The position numbers and the translations under genes were made by a program. Below, in pieces: positions 1 to 7,929 of a stretch of 64,000 nucleotides of DNA (position 1 is the first letter of the stretch; each line of letters begins with the position of its first letter). The DNA is from Maribellus luteus (GTDB lineage Bacteria; Bacteroidota; Bacteroidia; Bacteroidales; Prolixibacteraceae): NCBI RefSeq assembly GCF_003576475.1, contig NZ_QWGR01000016.1:1-64000 (forward strand), written 5' to 3'. Under the pieces are notes generated by a model. It had not been told where the DNA came from, did not search any database, and was given only the letters and a program-made list of their open reading frames with translations.

Positions 1-542
1 CGCTTGAAGCTTTCATCATAAACTATAAATCCTGACATAAATTTACTTTTTGTGTAAACCTATTTTAGGACAAGACAGTGTTTCCCCTCAATCGCATATC
101 AAAACGGGCGTTTTTAGGCAAATGCTAACTTAAAATTGTTATAAATTAAGTGCCTCTTTCCCGCTGTTGATTTTTAGAATAATCTGGCTTATTATTCCGA
201 AGCGTTGTCACACAAGAGTTTGAGCGCCTTGAAAACGAATCATTTTCCCTGTTGAACGACATTCGCTTTTTTTGTGTTTCCGTTTGCTTTTGGCGGGGCT
301 CCTTCATCTTGATTTCTTTGGGCTGAATCTTTATATTTGCCTCTCTTCATGCTTTAAAAGAAAGAATTTGAAGGGATTTTACTTCGTTCGCGAGGTGAAG
401 GAAATAAGAGAATCGAACCTAAATTGGGCTGCATGAATGAGTATCAAAAATTTCTGATCAACACCCTTCTCAGCATACTGATTCATTTGCTACCCTTCCG
501 GGTGGAATTCAAACTTCAGCAACAATAAACAAATTTTTACAG
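1..542. other. Non-coding region upstream of etfB leader
   Basis: No convincing gene is seen here. The stretch is moderately AT-rich and holds one candidate Bacteroidota promoter (309-339). No tRNA-like cloverleaf or strong terminator was recognised. It ends at the short MKRAC reading frame described next. Confidence 0.6.
309..339 (+). promoter_or_regulatory. Candidate Bacteroidota-type promoter for the etf operon
   Basis: TATATTTG (332-339) fits the TAnnTTTG -7 box of Bacteroidota sigma factors, and TTG at 309-311 lies 20 bases upstream, the usual spacing for the -33 box. It would give a leader of about 290 bases before etfB. It is a motif match only, so a closer promoter cannot be excluded. 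Confidence 0.4.
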
Positions 543-635
543 ATGAAACGAGCATGTAACTTATGTTTTGGCACCTGGGGTGATGAAAGAATATGCGAGT
601 TCCATCTTATACAATGGAAAAATAAACAACTTTAA
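543..635 (+). CDS. Short upstream ORF (MKRAC...NKQL) in the etfB leader
   Basis: A 30-codon reading frame starts ATG AAA CGA GCA TGT (MKRAC), ends with NKQL, and stops 4 bases before the etfB start. The leader of the OmpA-lipoprotein gene (49521-49607) has a frame with the same first 15 bases, a matching end and the same 4-base gap. The 3' part is better conserved as nucleotides than as peptide, because the GCGAGTT block falls in different frames in the two copies. It may be a regulatory leader peptide, or a conserved RNA or DNA element that happens to be open. Translation is not proven. No family was recognised. Confidence 0.5.
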   Translation: MKRACNLCFGTWGDERICEFHLIQWKNKQL

Positions 636-639
636 TAAG

Positions 640-1515
640 ATGAAAGCTTACAACATTATTGTTTTGGCCAAGCAGGTTCCTGATACCAGGAATGTGGGCA
701 AAGATGCAATGAAAGCTGACGGGACGATCAACAGGGCGGTCTTGCCGGCAATTTTTAACCCGGAGGACTTAAATGCCCTGGAACAGGCCCTTCGCATCAA
801 AGATAAATTTCCGGGTAGCACCGTGAAGATCTTAACCATGGGACCCGGAAGGGCTGCCGATATCATTCGTGAAGGTCTTTTCAGAGGCGCCGACGGTGGT
901 ATTTTGCTTACCGACCGAGCGTTTGCCGGTTCTGATACGCTGGCAACTTCGTATGCGCTGGGACAAGCCCTGAAGAAAATGGGTAACATCGACATCATTA
1001 TTGCCGGACGTCAGGCCATCGATGGTGACACCGCACAGGTAGGACCACAGGTAGCCGAAAAACTCGGAATGCTTCAGATCACTTATGTGGAAGAAGTAAT
1101 TGAGTTGAAAGACAAGAAGATTACCGTAAAACGCAGGCTCGAAAACGGTGTGGAAACAGTGCGGTGCCCGCTGCCGCTGGTAATGACAGTGAACGGAACA
1201 GCTCCCGACTGCCGTGCCCGCAACGCCAAACGACTGATGCAATACAAACATGCAAAAACGGTTACCGAATTGCAGAAAGAGAACGAAGATTACACGCATA
1301 TGTACAACGATCGTCCGGACCTCAACATTCCGGAGTGGACAGTGAACGATATCGAAACGGATCCTTCTCAGCTCGGATTGACCGGTTCTCCTACAAAAGT
1401 GAAAACCGTAGAGAACGTGGTATTGCACGCGAAAGACTCGAAAGTGATTTCGGCCCTGGATGAAGAGATTGAAACAATGATGATCGAGCTGATCGAAAGT
1501 CATACAATTGGATAA
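640..1515 (+). CDS. etfB: Electron transfer flavoprotein, beta subunit
   Basis: Small subunit of the soluble EtfAB heterodimer, which carries electrons from acyl-CoA dehydrogenases towards the quinone pool. The protein has 291 residues. It shows the N-terminal IIVLAKQVPDT strand typical of EtfB and the AIDGDTAQVGP loop (about 126-136) that binds AMP in the family. The open frame extends upstream to a TTG at 568, but the family start is the ATG at 640, just after the short MKRAC frame. etfA follows 24 bases downstream and an acyl-CoA dehydrogenase after that, so the three are probably co-transcribed. The assignment is secure; the electron donor and acceptor are inferred from family and context. 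Confidence 0.95.
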   Translation: MKAYNIIVLAKQVPDTRNVGKDAMKADGTINRAVLPAIFNPEDLNALEQALRIKDKFPGSTVKILTMGPGRAADIIREGLFRGADGGILLTDRAFAGSDTLATSYALGQALKKMGNIDIIIAGRQAIDGDTAQVGPQVAEKLGMLQITYVEEVIELKDKKITVKRRLENGVETVRCPLPLVMTVNGTAPDCRARNAKRLMQYKHAKTVTELQKENEDYTHMYNDRPDLNIPEWTVNDIETDPSQLGLTGSPTKVKTVENVVLHAKDSKVISALDEEIETMMIELIESHTIG

Positions 1516-1539
1516 CGGACCCCTTAAAATCAGAATACT

Positions 1540-2559
1540 ATGAATAGCGTATTTGTATATTGCGAGATAGAAGACGGCCATGTTGCTGAAGTAAGTCAGG
1601 AACTGCTGACCAAAGGACGGTCGTTAGCCGATGAACTGAACTGTAAGCTGGAGGCGATTGCCATCGGTCATCAACTCGATGAAATCGGGAAACAGATCAT
1701 TCCCTACGGTGTAGATACTCTTTATATTGCCGACGACAAACGGCTGAGCCCTTATCAGACCCTGCCACACACTTCGATTGTGGTGAACCTGTTTAAAGAA
1801 GAGCAGCCACAGATTGCCCTGATGGGAGCATCATCGGTTGGCCGCGATTTGGGACCACGTGTTTCTTCGGCACTTCACAGCGGGTTGACTGCCGACTGCA
1901 CCAGCCTGGTGATCGGCGATCATTTCGATAAAAAACAAGACAAGAATTACGAGAACCTCTTGTACCAGATCCGTCCGGCTTTTGGCGGAAACATCATTGC
2001 AACCATTATCAACCCCGACTGTCGCCCGCAGATGGCAACCGTTCGCGAGGGGGTAATGAAAAAAGAAATTCGCGATCCGAAATACAAAGGGAAAGAGGTA
2101 AAACTTGATGTGGCAAAATATGTAAGCGACACCGATTTTGTGGTCGAGATCATCGAACGTCACGTTGAAAAAAGCAAGTTGAATATCAAAGGTGCGCCGA
2201 TTGTGGTAGCCGGTGGTTACGGAATGGGCTCGAAAGAGAATTTCAACCTGTTGTACGAACTGGCCGATGTGCTGGGAGGTGAAGTCGGTGCTTCGCGCGC
2301 TGCGGTGGATGCCGGGTATACAGCTCACGAACGCCAGATCGGACAAACCGGTGTTACTGTTCGTCCGAAACTGTACATTGCCTGCGGAATTTCGGGGCAG
2401 ATCCAGCACCGCGCGGGTATGGAAGAATCGGCGCAGATCATCGCGATCAATACCGATCCGGAAGCTCCGATCAACGCCATTGCCGATTATGTGATTAACG
2501 GAGATGTGGCCGAGGTGATTCCTAAAATGATCAAGTATTACAAAAAGAACACCAAGTAA
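1540..2559 (+). CDS. etfA: Electron transfer flavoprotein, alpha subunit
   Basis: Large, FAD-binding subunit of EtfAB, 339 residues, as usual for the family. The N-terminal half resembles EtfB-type nucleotide-binding folds. The C-terminal domain (from about 205) has VVAGGYGMGSKENF, then GQTGVTVRPKLYIACGISG and QHRAGM, which form the FAD site, followed by NTDPEAPI near residue 304. It lies between etfB (24-base gap) and the acyl-CoA dehydrogenase (23-base gap), which fits a single transcript. Nothing is truncated. Some EtfAB pairs act in electron bifurcation; nothing seen here decides between that and simple electron transfer. Confidence 0.95.
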   Translation: MNSVFVYCEIEDGHVAEVSQELLTKGRSLADELNCKLEAIAIGHQLDEIGKQIIPYGVDTLYIADDKRLSPYQTLPHTSIVVNLFKEEQPQIALMGASSVGRDLGPRVSSALHSGLTADCTSLVIGDHFDKKQDKNYENLLYQIRPAFGGNIIATIINPDCRPQMATVREGVMKKEIRDPKYKGKEVKLDVAKYVSDTDFVVEIIERHVEKSKLNIKGAPIVVAGGYGMGSKENFNLLYELADVLGGEVGASRAAVDAGYTAHERQIGQTGVTVRPKLYIACGISGQIQHRAGMEESAQIIAINTDPEAPINAIADYVINGDVAEVIPKMIKYYKKNTK

Positions 2560-2582
2560 TTCACCCTTTAAATTGCGGAAAA

Positions 2583-4292
2583 ATGGCAAATTATTATAAT
2601 GACAACAGCGAATTAAAATTTCATTTGAACCACCCTTTGATGGAAAAGATCGTTCGCCTGAAAGAACGGGAATATTCCTTCAAAAAAGAGTTTGATTTTG
2701 CCCCGATGGATTACGAAGATGCCATCGACAATTACGACCGTGTGCTGGAAGTAGTAGGCGAAATCTGTGGAAACATTGTGGCTGAAAATGCGGAAAGCAT
2801 CGACGCCGAAGGTCCTCAGGTAGTAGACGGGCACGTGATTTATGCCCGCGGAACCCAGGAAAACATCGACGCCCTGAACCAGGCCGGTTTAATGGGAATG
2901 TCCTTGCCTTACAAATACGACGGGCTGAACTTCCCGATTGTTCCCTACATTATGGCGGCCGACATTGTGTCGCGTGCCGATGCAGGTTTTGTAAACATCT
3001 GGGGCTTGCAGGACTGCGCCGAAACCATCAACGAGTTTGCTTCGGAAGAGCAAAAAGAAAAATACCTGCCGCGTGTATCGAACGGCGATACCATGGCCAT
3101 GGACCTGACCGAACCCGATGCAGGTTCCGACCTGCAGGCTGTGCAGCTGAAAGCTACCTGGGACGAAAAGAAACAAACATGGTTGCTCAACGGTGTAAAA
3201 CGTTTTATCACCAACGGCGACGGCGATATTTCGCTGGTACTGGCCCGTTCGGAACCGGGAACAAAAGACGGCCGTGGTCTTTCAATGTTTATCTACGACA
3301 AGCAGGACGGTGGTGTAACCGTTCGTCGTATCGAGCATAAAATGGGGATCATCGGATCACCCACCTGTGAGCTGGTTTTCAAAAATGCGCCGGGCGAACT
3401 GGTAGGTTCACGCAAAATGGGCTTGATCAAATACGTAATGGCCCTGATGAATGGTGCCCGTTTGGGAATCGCGGCTCAGTCGGTAGGGGTGAGCGAAGCT
3501 GCTTACCGCGAAGCACTGGCCTACGCCAAGGAAAGAATGCAGTTTGGGAAAGCCATTATCCGTTTCCCCGCTGTTTACGAAATGCTTTCGCTGATGAAAG
3601 GCAAACTCGACGCCTCGCGTACCTTGTTGTACGAAACAGCCCGTTTTGTTGACATGTACAAAACTTACATGCACATTGCCGAAGAGCGTTCGCTGGAAAA
3701 AGAAGAGCGCGAAGAAATGAAAAAATACCAGCGCCTGGCTGATATCTACACGCCGCTTGTAAAAGGAATGGCGAGCGAATACAGCAACCAGCTGGCATAT
3801 GACGCTGTTCAGATCCACGGTGGTTCGGGTTTTATGAAAGACTACCCGGTGGAACGTATTTACCGCGACGCCCGTATTACTTCTATTTACGAAGGAACAA
3901 CCCAGTTGCAGGTGGTTGCTGCCATCCGTGGTGTAACAACCGGCTCTTACCTGAACCAGATTCGTGAGTACGAAGCCGAGCGTGTATCGCCCAAACTGGA
4001 GTACCTGAAACGTTCGCTGATTATTTTAACCGACGATTACGAACGCGCCGTGAAGAAGGTAATGGCAGCCGACGATACCGAGTTTGTTGATTTCCACGCC
4101 CGCCGTTTGGTGGAAATGGCCGGTCACATTATCATGGGTTACCTGCTGGTGCTGGATAGCAACCGCGACGAGAGCTTCCTGAAATCGGCTCAGAACTACC
4201 TGAATTTTGCCAAAGGACAGGTAAAAGCACATGCCGAGTTTATCCGCTCTTCAGAACTGGCTGATCTGGGTAACTACAAGTTCGAGATTTAA
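2583..4292 (+). CDS. Acyl-CoA dehydrogenase with C-terminal extension
   Basis: FAD enzyme that introduces a double bond into acyl-CoA and passes electrons to Etf. At 569 residues it is longer than the classic 380-residue enzymes, with an additional C-terminal helical region from about 460. Family motifs include MAMDLTEPDAGSDL and KRFITNG (FAD/substrate region), YAKERMQFGKAI, and IYEGTTQLQ. By analogy with medium-chain dehydrogenase, Glu437 in IYEGT is the catalytic base. It directly follows etfB-etfA, which supports its partner. Chain-length specificity cannot be read from sequence alone. A terminator hairpin follows at 4335. Confidence 0.92.
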   Translation: MANYYNDNSELKFHLNHPLMEKIVRLKEREYSFKKEFDFAPMDYEDAIDNYDRVLEVVGEICGNIVAENAESIDAEGPQVVDGHVIYARGTQENIDALNQAGLMGMSLPYKYDGLNFPIVPYIMAADIVSRADAGFVNIWGLQDCAETINEFASEEQKEKYLPRVSNGDTMAMDLTEPDAGSDLQAVQLKATWDEKKQTWLLNGVKRFITNGDGDISLVLARSEPGTKDGRGLSMFIYDKQDGGVTVRRIEHKMGIIGSPTCELVFKNAPGELVGSRKMGLIKYVMALMNGARLGIAAQSVGVSEAAYREALAYAKERMQFGKAIIRFPAVYEMLSLMKGKLDASRTLLYETARFVDMYKTYMHIAEERSLEKEEREEMKKYQRLADIYTPLVKGMASEYSNQLAYDAVQIHGGSGFMKDYPVERIYRDARITSIYEGTTQLQVVAAIRGVTTGSYLNQIREYEAERVSPKLEYLKRSLIILTDDYERAVKKVMAADDTEFVDFHARRLVEMAGHIIMGYLLVLDSNRDESFLKSAQNYLNFAKGQVKAHAEFIRSSELADLGNYKFEI

Positions 4293-4334
4293 AATGAAAG
4301 CTGCGAGCTTTTAGCTGCACGCTGCAAGAAATAC

Positions 4335-4366
4335 AAGAGTCACTCATTTATGGGTGGCTCTTTTTT
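4335..4366 (+). terminator. Rho-independent terminator of the etf-acyl-CoA dehydrogenase operon
   Basis: An 11-pair stem (4335-4345 with 4352-4362, two G-U pairs) around a 6-base loop is followed by a run of T. It lies 42 bases after the acyl-CoA dehydrogenase stop codon. Confidence 0.75.
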
Positions 4367-4368
4367 AT

Positions 4369-4408
4369 GGATTGAAGGATTGAAGGACTGAAGGACTGAT
4401 GGATTGAT
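4369..4408. repeat. Short tandem repeat, 8-base unit x5
   Basis: Five head-to-tail copies of GGAYTGAW (GGATTGAA, GGATTGAA, GGACTGAA, GGACTGAT, GGATTGAT) lie directly after the terminator. Copy number may vary between strains. The rest of the gap to the acetate permease (4409-4589) shows only loosely repeated ATGCTT words and no gene. Confidence 0.7.
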
Positions 4409-4589
4409 GGAGAGAATGCTTAAATGCTTTAGTGCGTGAATGCTTTAATAAATGGCGAGTCTCTGGCTTTTCTGAAACGCATCAAAACAGAACTATGAGC
4501 TATCCCGGGCTTTTGCTGAAGTTCATTAACACAATGTTTTGAGTGCAAACTTTATTTTTCGGGCTTCGGAGTTCGGACGCTTATTCTGT

Positions 4590-4597
4590 TATTTTTG
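4590..4597 (+). promoter_or_regulatory. Candidate -7 promoter box for the acetate permease gene
   Basis: TATTTTTG matches TAnnTTTG and lies 31 bases before the permease start. No clear -33 TTTG is seen at the right spacing, so this is a tentative call. Confidence 0.4.
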
Positions 4598-4628
4598 CGC
4601 CCAAATTAATACAGGAGAAACATCGTAA

Positions 4629-5195
4629 ATGAACAATGCAAAATTAGGGAATCCTGCAGTGGTAGGACTGGCTGGGTTTGGTTTAACAACACTTTTACTT
4701 CAATTTCACAATTTAGAGTTACTGGGCTTGGGACCTGTTGTGGCCATGGGATTTATCTTTGGCGGATTGGCCCAGTTAATGGCAGGCTTGATGGAACAGA
4801 AAACCGGAAATAACTTTGGATTTGCCGTGTTTACCAGTTACGGAGCTTTCTGGATTGGGTTGGGAATCATCTGGATATTGAACCATTTGGGAGTTTACAG
4901 CTCTTCGGGTACCGATGTTGGATATTACCTGGTAGCCTGGACACTGCTGACAGCCATTTTCTGGGTGGGAGCACTGTTTATCCACACGGCCATGGTATTA
5001 ACTTTTTCCACCCTACTGGCTGGCTTTATCTTTTTAGATCTGGGACATTTTGGCTTTCCCTTATTTAACAAGGTGGCAGCAATCGTTTTAATTGTTTGTG
5101 CCTTACTGGCCTGGTACATGATGGCAGCGATTATTTTAAACGAACTAGCGGGCAGACAAATGCTAAAAACAGGAAAAGCCTGGATTCGGAAGTAA
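4629..5195 (+). CDS. satP: GPR1/FUN34/YaaH-type acetate/succinate permease
   Basis: Inner-membrane protein of 188 residues with six hydrophobic segments, matching the SatP (YaaH) family size. The family NPA motif starts at residue 8 (NPAVVGLAGFG), with a second signature around FGGLAQLMAGLMEQKTGN and a GNNFGF...YGAFW block. Members take up acetate and related short carboxylates with protons, or form acetate channels. The gene stands alone between a candidate promoter and a strong terminator, so it appears monocistronic. Substrate assignment is from family only. Confidence 0.88.
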   Translation: MNNAKLGNPAVVGLAGFGLTTLLLQFHNLELLGLGPVVAMGFIFGGLAQLMAGLMEQKTGNNFGFAVFTSYGAFWIGLGIIWILNHLGVYSSSGTDVGYYLVAWTLLTAIFWVGALFIHTAMVLTFSTLLAGFIFLDLGHFGFPLFNKVAAIVLIVCALLAWYMMAAIILNELAGRQMLKTGKAWIRK

Positions 5196-5216
5196 ACTCT
5201 GAGGGGTTTACCATGC

Positions 5217-5253
5217 AAAACACGAATAGTTATATTCGTGTTTTGTTATTTTT
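5217..5253 (+). terminator. Rho-independent terminator after satP
   Basis: Perfect inverted repeat AAAACACGAATA / TATTCGTGTTTT with a 4-base loop, followed by GTTATTTTT, 21 bases after the permease stop. The A-rich 5' side could let it work on the opposite strand too. Confidence 0.85.
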
Positions 5254-5373
5254 GATGGAATAAAAGCAGGTAAAAGTTCAGAGGGTTGAGTTCAAAGCTC
5301 GTCACAATCCAGCATCAACATCAAGTATCAAATTTTCATCCCACAAAAGCTATAAACTGCGACTGTCTCACCT

Positions 5374-5443
5374 CCTCCGTGATTTTAGTGGTTGATGCCC
5401 CGGAATTTCTTGTCAGCCTTGGAAATGGGGACAAATTTAGAAG
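5374..5443. repeat. Dispersed intergenic repeat, copy 1 (about 70 bp)
   Basis: This stretch aligns with 8395-8462 over nearly its whole length. Shared blocks include CCTCCGT, GCCCCGGAATT, CTyGTC and AATGGGGACAAAT, with a two-base length difference. Both copies are non-coding. It looks like a small mobile or formerly mobile repeat; the family was not identified. Confidence 0.6.
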
Positions 5444-5624
5444 GGGTGAGCCATGAGTTACAATCCATTGTCAATTAAATATTTAATGTTGATCATTGGA
5501 GATTCAGTTCTTCAATTTTATTAATTTATTCCTACTACTTAAAGTTTCACTACTCCTTTCAATAGCAATGCGAGAATGAGCTACTAGCCGCAAGATAGGG
5601 GTAAAGTTCCCTGTCTCGGCTCAA

Positions 5625-6081
5625 GTGTCGATTGCCGCTTTCATAATTTTCCCCCTAACAGCTTTATTGAAACAACAAAAGACTGGTTCACAACAGCGAA
5701 AAATTGTACAAACGCCGACATATTACTATAGACGCCCCTTTGGAACTGTTAAACAACAATGGGGATCCAGTGGCAGTATCAAAGAAATAGATCGAAAGGG
5801 CTGTAGCTGACTTTAGTTTTATAGCGGCGGTCTATATGTTGAGGCGAATCATGCACATTGTCGGAATAAGTAAGTTACTTGCAATCATGAGTCGCTTTTT
5901 CTTGATTATATATTCAAAAGTCGATCTTTTAAGGCTATTTTTGGCCCCGGTAGCCCCAATACTCATAAGTACAATGAAAGACGCCTGTTGTGAAATCTGC
6001 TTTTCGAAACCAAAAGGAAAATTTAATAAAAACAGGTATAGAGGCTGGTTTTCAGATGGGTTGCCATTGGCAAAAAAATAA
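5625..6081 (+). pseudogene. Decayed IS1182-type transposase, C-terminal remnant
   Basis: In one frame, RRPFGTVKQQWG (about 5729-5764) resembles the HPFGTIKRQWG block near the end of IS1182-family transposases. After a frame change and one in-frame TAG, the next frame reads IERAVADFSFIAAVYMLRRIMHIVG (about 5791-5865), matching the family's usual GIERA-ADFGFIAAYNLRRI-NI-G segment. A hydrophobic tail continues to 6081. The N-terminal catalytic part is absent, so this is a fragment that was cut off and then decayed. Identification rests on remembered family motifs, not a search. No terminal inverted repeats were found. Confidence 0.55.
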
Positions 6082-6086
6082 AAAAA

Positions 6087-6581
6087 GTGAAAAGCAATTT
6101 GATATCGGTTATCACCAGAATAACAATATTTGTTTTGGTAATGAGCTTTGCTTCTTGCAAAGTATTGAAGCAAAACGAATCAACAGATATTACAAGTAAT
6201 TCCAATAATCCTTTGATGGTTTTTTTAAACTGTTCCATATCACATGACTCTATTGGTCAGGAATACAAAATGGATTTAATCGATAAAATCATCACTGAAG
6301 GGAGGGTTAAGCAAACAACGGTTAATTCTAAGACATATGAGCAGGACAATTTCAGATATTGTTTATTAAATAAGAATTACCAGATTATTTCTTTTTCTTA
6401 TATGCCAAACCCACTTGATAAAACAATAGAGTATGTTGATGAAAATGGGCTTTTGGGGAAAAGGAGTATTCGGTTGGATAGCACACAATTTTCGTTAAGA
6501 ATTCCTTTAGCTACGGGATCTGAATTTGTTTCTTTTGAAAAGGATAACAAACAGCTTCTATTGGTTGATCTGAACAAATAA
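6087..6581 (+). CDS. Small lipoprotein of unknown function
   Basis: The predicted protein of 164 residues starts at a GTG. It has an N-terminal hydrophobic stretch and lipobox SFASC, with the acylated cysteine expected at residue 24, so it should be a membrane-anchored lipoprotein in the periplasm or outer membrane. No family was recognised. The gene begins right after the transposase remnant and ends 4 bases before the M64 peptidase gene, so the two are probably co-expressed. Codon use is AT-rich, like the peptidase and unlike the etf genes, which could indicate acquisition together. The start is uncertain because no upstream ATG fits. Confidence 0.65.
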   Translation: MKSNLISVITRITIFVLVMSFASCKVLKQNESTDITSNSNNPLMVFLNCSISHDSIGQEYKMDLIDKIITEGRVKQTTVNSKTYEQDNFRYCLLNKNYQIISFSYMPNPLDKTIEYVDENGLLGKRSIRLDSTQFSLRIPLATGSEFVSFEKDNKQLLLVDLNK

Positions 6582-6585
6582 TAAA

Positions 6586-7929
6586 ATGAAAAATTTAGTT
6601 TTTACGATATTGATTTCGTTAATGTTCAGAATTGGATTCTCACAAGTATTTGATGTTGATACAATTCAATATAATGGCAGTGCCGATACTTTAATTAACA
6701 TTGTAATTCTTGGGGATGGATATACTCAGAATCAGTTAGGGCAGTTTGTAAAAGATGCCAGCGATGGTTTAGAAGCATTGTTTAATGAAGATCCGTATTC
6801 AAATTACCGGAACTACTTTAATGTGTTTTTAATAAAAGTACCATCAAATGAAAGTGGAGCTGCCGATGACCCGGATAATCTGATCGACAATTATTATGGG
6901 AGCACATACAATGCTTATGGAATCGAACGGTTGCTTGTTCCTATAAGAGAGTTCAGAGTTACCAATGTGCTTGCCAATAATTTTCCTTCATACGACCAGG
7001 TACTAATGATTGTAAATGATGCTAGATATGGAGGGTCCGGAGGTTGGATATCCACATCTTCAATTCATTCCGACGCATTCGAGCTTATCCGTCATGAACT
7101 GGGGCATTCCTTTGCTGGTTTGGTAGATGAATATTGGGCTGGGAACAATTACGCACGAGAAGGAATAAATATGACACAGGAAACAAATGTTGATTTTTTA
7201 AGATGGAAAAACTGGTATGGAGACCTTGGAGTGGGGTTGTATCCGCACAGCGAGTCACCTACATGGTACAGACCGCATCAAAACTGCAAGATGCGCTATT
7301 TGGGTCCGGCTTTTTGTGCTGTTTGTAAAGAGGGAATTATAGAGAAAATTCATTCATTGGTTTCTCCTTTGGTTTCATATGTCCCTGCATCCACAAATTT
7401 AAATCCTTCAGATTACCCGATCTCTTTTAAACTAAATTTGATAGAGCCCGAGCCCAATACTTTGCAAATTAAATGGACTTTGAATAATTCACCATTTGAT
7501 TTAAATACTGATTCAGTTAAAATTGAATCATTTGAACTAGTTTCAGGTTCAAATAACTTAAGTGCAACAATTGAAGATACCACTGGATTATTACGAGTTG
7601 ATGGACACAATCAGATCCATATGTTCATTGTTTCATGGAATGTTGAAAAGCTAGAAACGGGGATAGAAACCCTTTCCTCCCAAAAAATGAATATCAGTAT
7701 TTTTCCGAATCCATTCCAGGATTACCTGGTAATAAAAAATGAAGAGGAATTAAAAGAAAACTTAAAAGTTGAAATCGTTGATATGATGGGAAATATACTG
7801 ATGTCACACATATCTAGGAAAGAAGAATACTGCACTATAAATATGTCAAGCCTAAATCGAGGATTTTACATGATAAACTTATATGTAGGCGAGGTTCTGA
7901 TTGCTACCCGTAAAATGGTAAAGAACTAA
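6586..7929 (+). CDS. Secreted M64-family metallopeptidase with T9SS sorting domain
   Basis: Zinc peptidase related to the IgA-peptidase M64 group, 447 residues. It has a signal peptide (1-19, ending FSQ) and an N-terminal VILGDGYT segment typical of M64. The zinc site is HELGHSFAGLVDE: His170, Glu171 and His174, with Asp181 as probable third ligand. The last 75 or so residues begin ISIFPNPF and end in ATRKMVKN, the pattern of a type A C-terminal signal for type IX secretion. The enzyme is therefore likely exported across the outer membrane and attached or released. The substrate is unknown. The preceding lipoprotein gene ends 4 bases upstream. Confidence 0.85.
   Translation: MKNLVFTILISLMFRIGFSQVFDVDTIQYNGSADTLINIVILGDGYTQNQLGQFVKDASDGLEALFNEDPYSNYRNYFNVFLIKVPSNESGAADDPDNLIDNYYGSTYNAYGIERLLVPIREFRVTNVLANNFPSYDQVLMIVNDARYGGSGGWISTSSIHSDAFELIRHELGHSFAGLVDEYWAGNNYAREGINMTQETNVDFLRWKNWYGDLGVGLYPHSESPTWYRPHQNCKMRYLGPAFCAVCKEGIIEKIHSLVSPLVSYVPASTNLNPSDYPISFKLNLIEPEPNTLQIKWTLNNSPFDLNTDSVKIESFELVSGSNNLSATIEDTTGLLRVDGHNQIHMFIVSWNVEKLETGIETLSSQKMNISIFPNPFQDYLVIKNEEELKENLKVEIVDMMGNILMSHISRKEEYCTINMSSLNRGFYMINLYVGEVLIATRKMVKN

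Noticed and set aside
832-1581. Long minus-strand frame opposite etfB
   Set aside because: It is a shadow of the etfB coding sequence, rich in His/Phe/Arg as expected for reverse-frame translation.
1540-4292. Electron-bifurcating EtfAB complex
   Set aside because: No feature seen distinguishes bifurcating from classic EtfAB; the acyl-CoA dehydrogenase neighbour fits the classic role equally well.
5990-6199. Plus-strand open frame overlapping the transposase remnant and the lipoprotein
   Set aside because: It lies out of frame with both better-supported features and shows no family motif.
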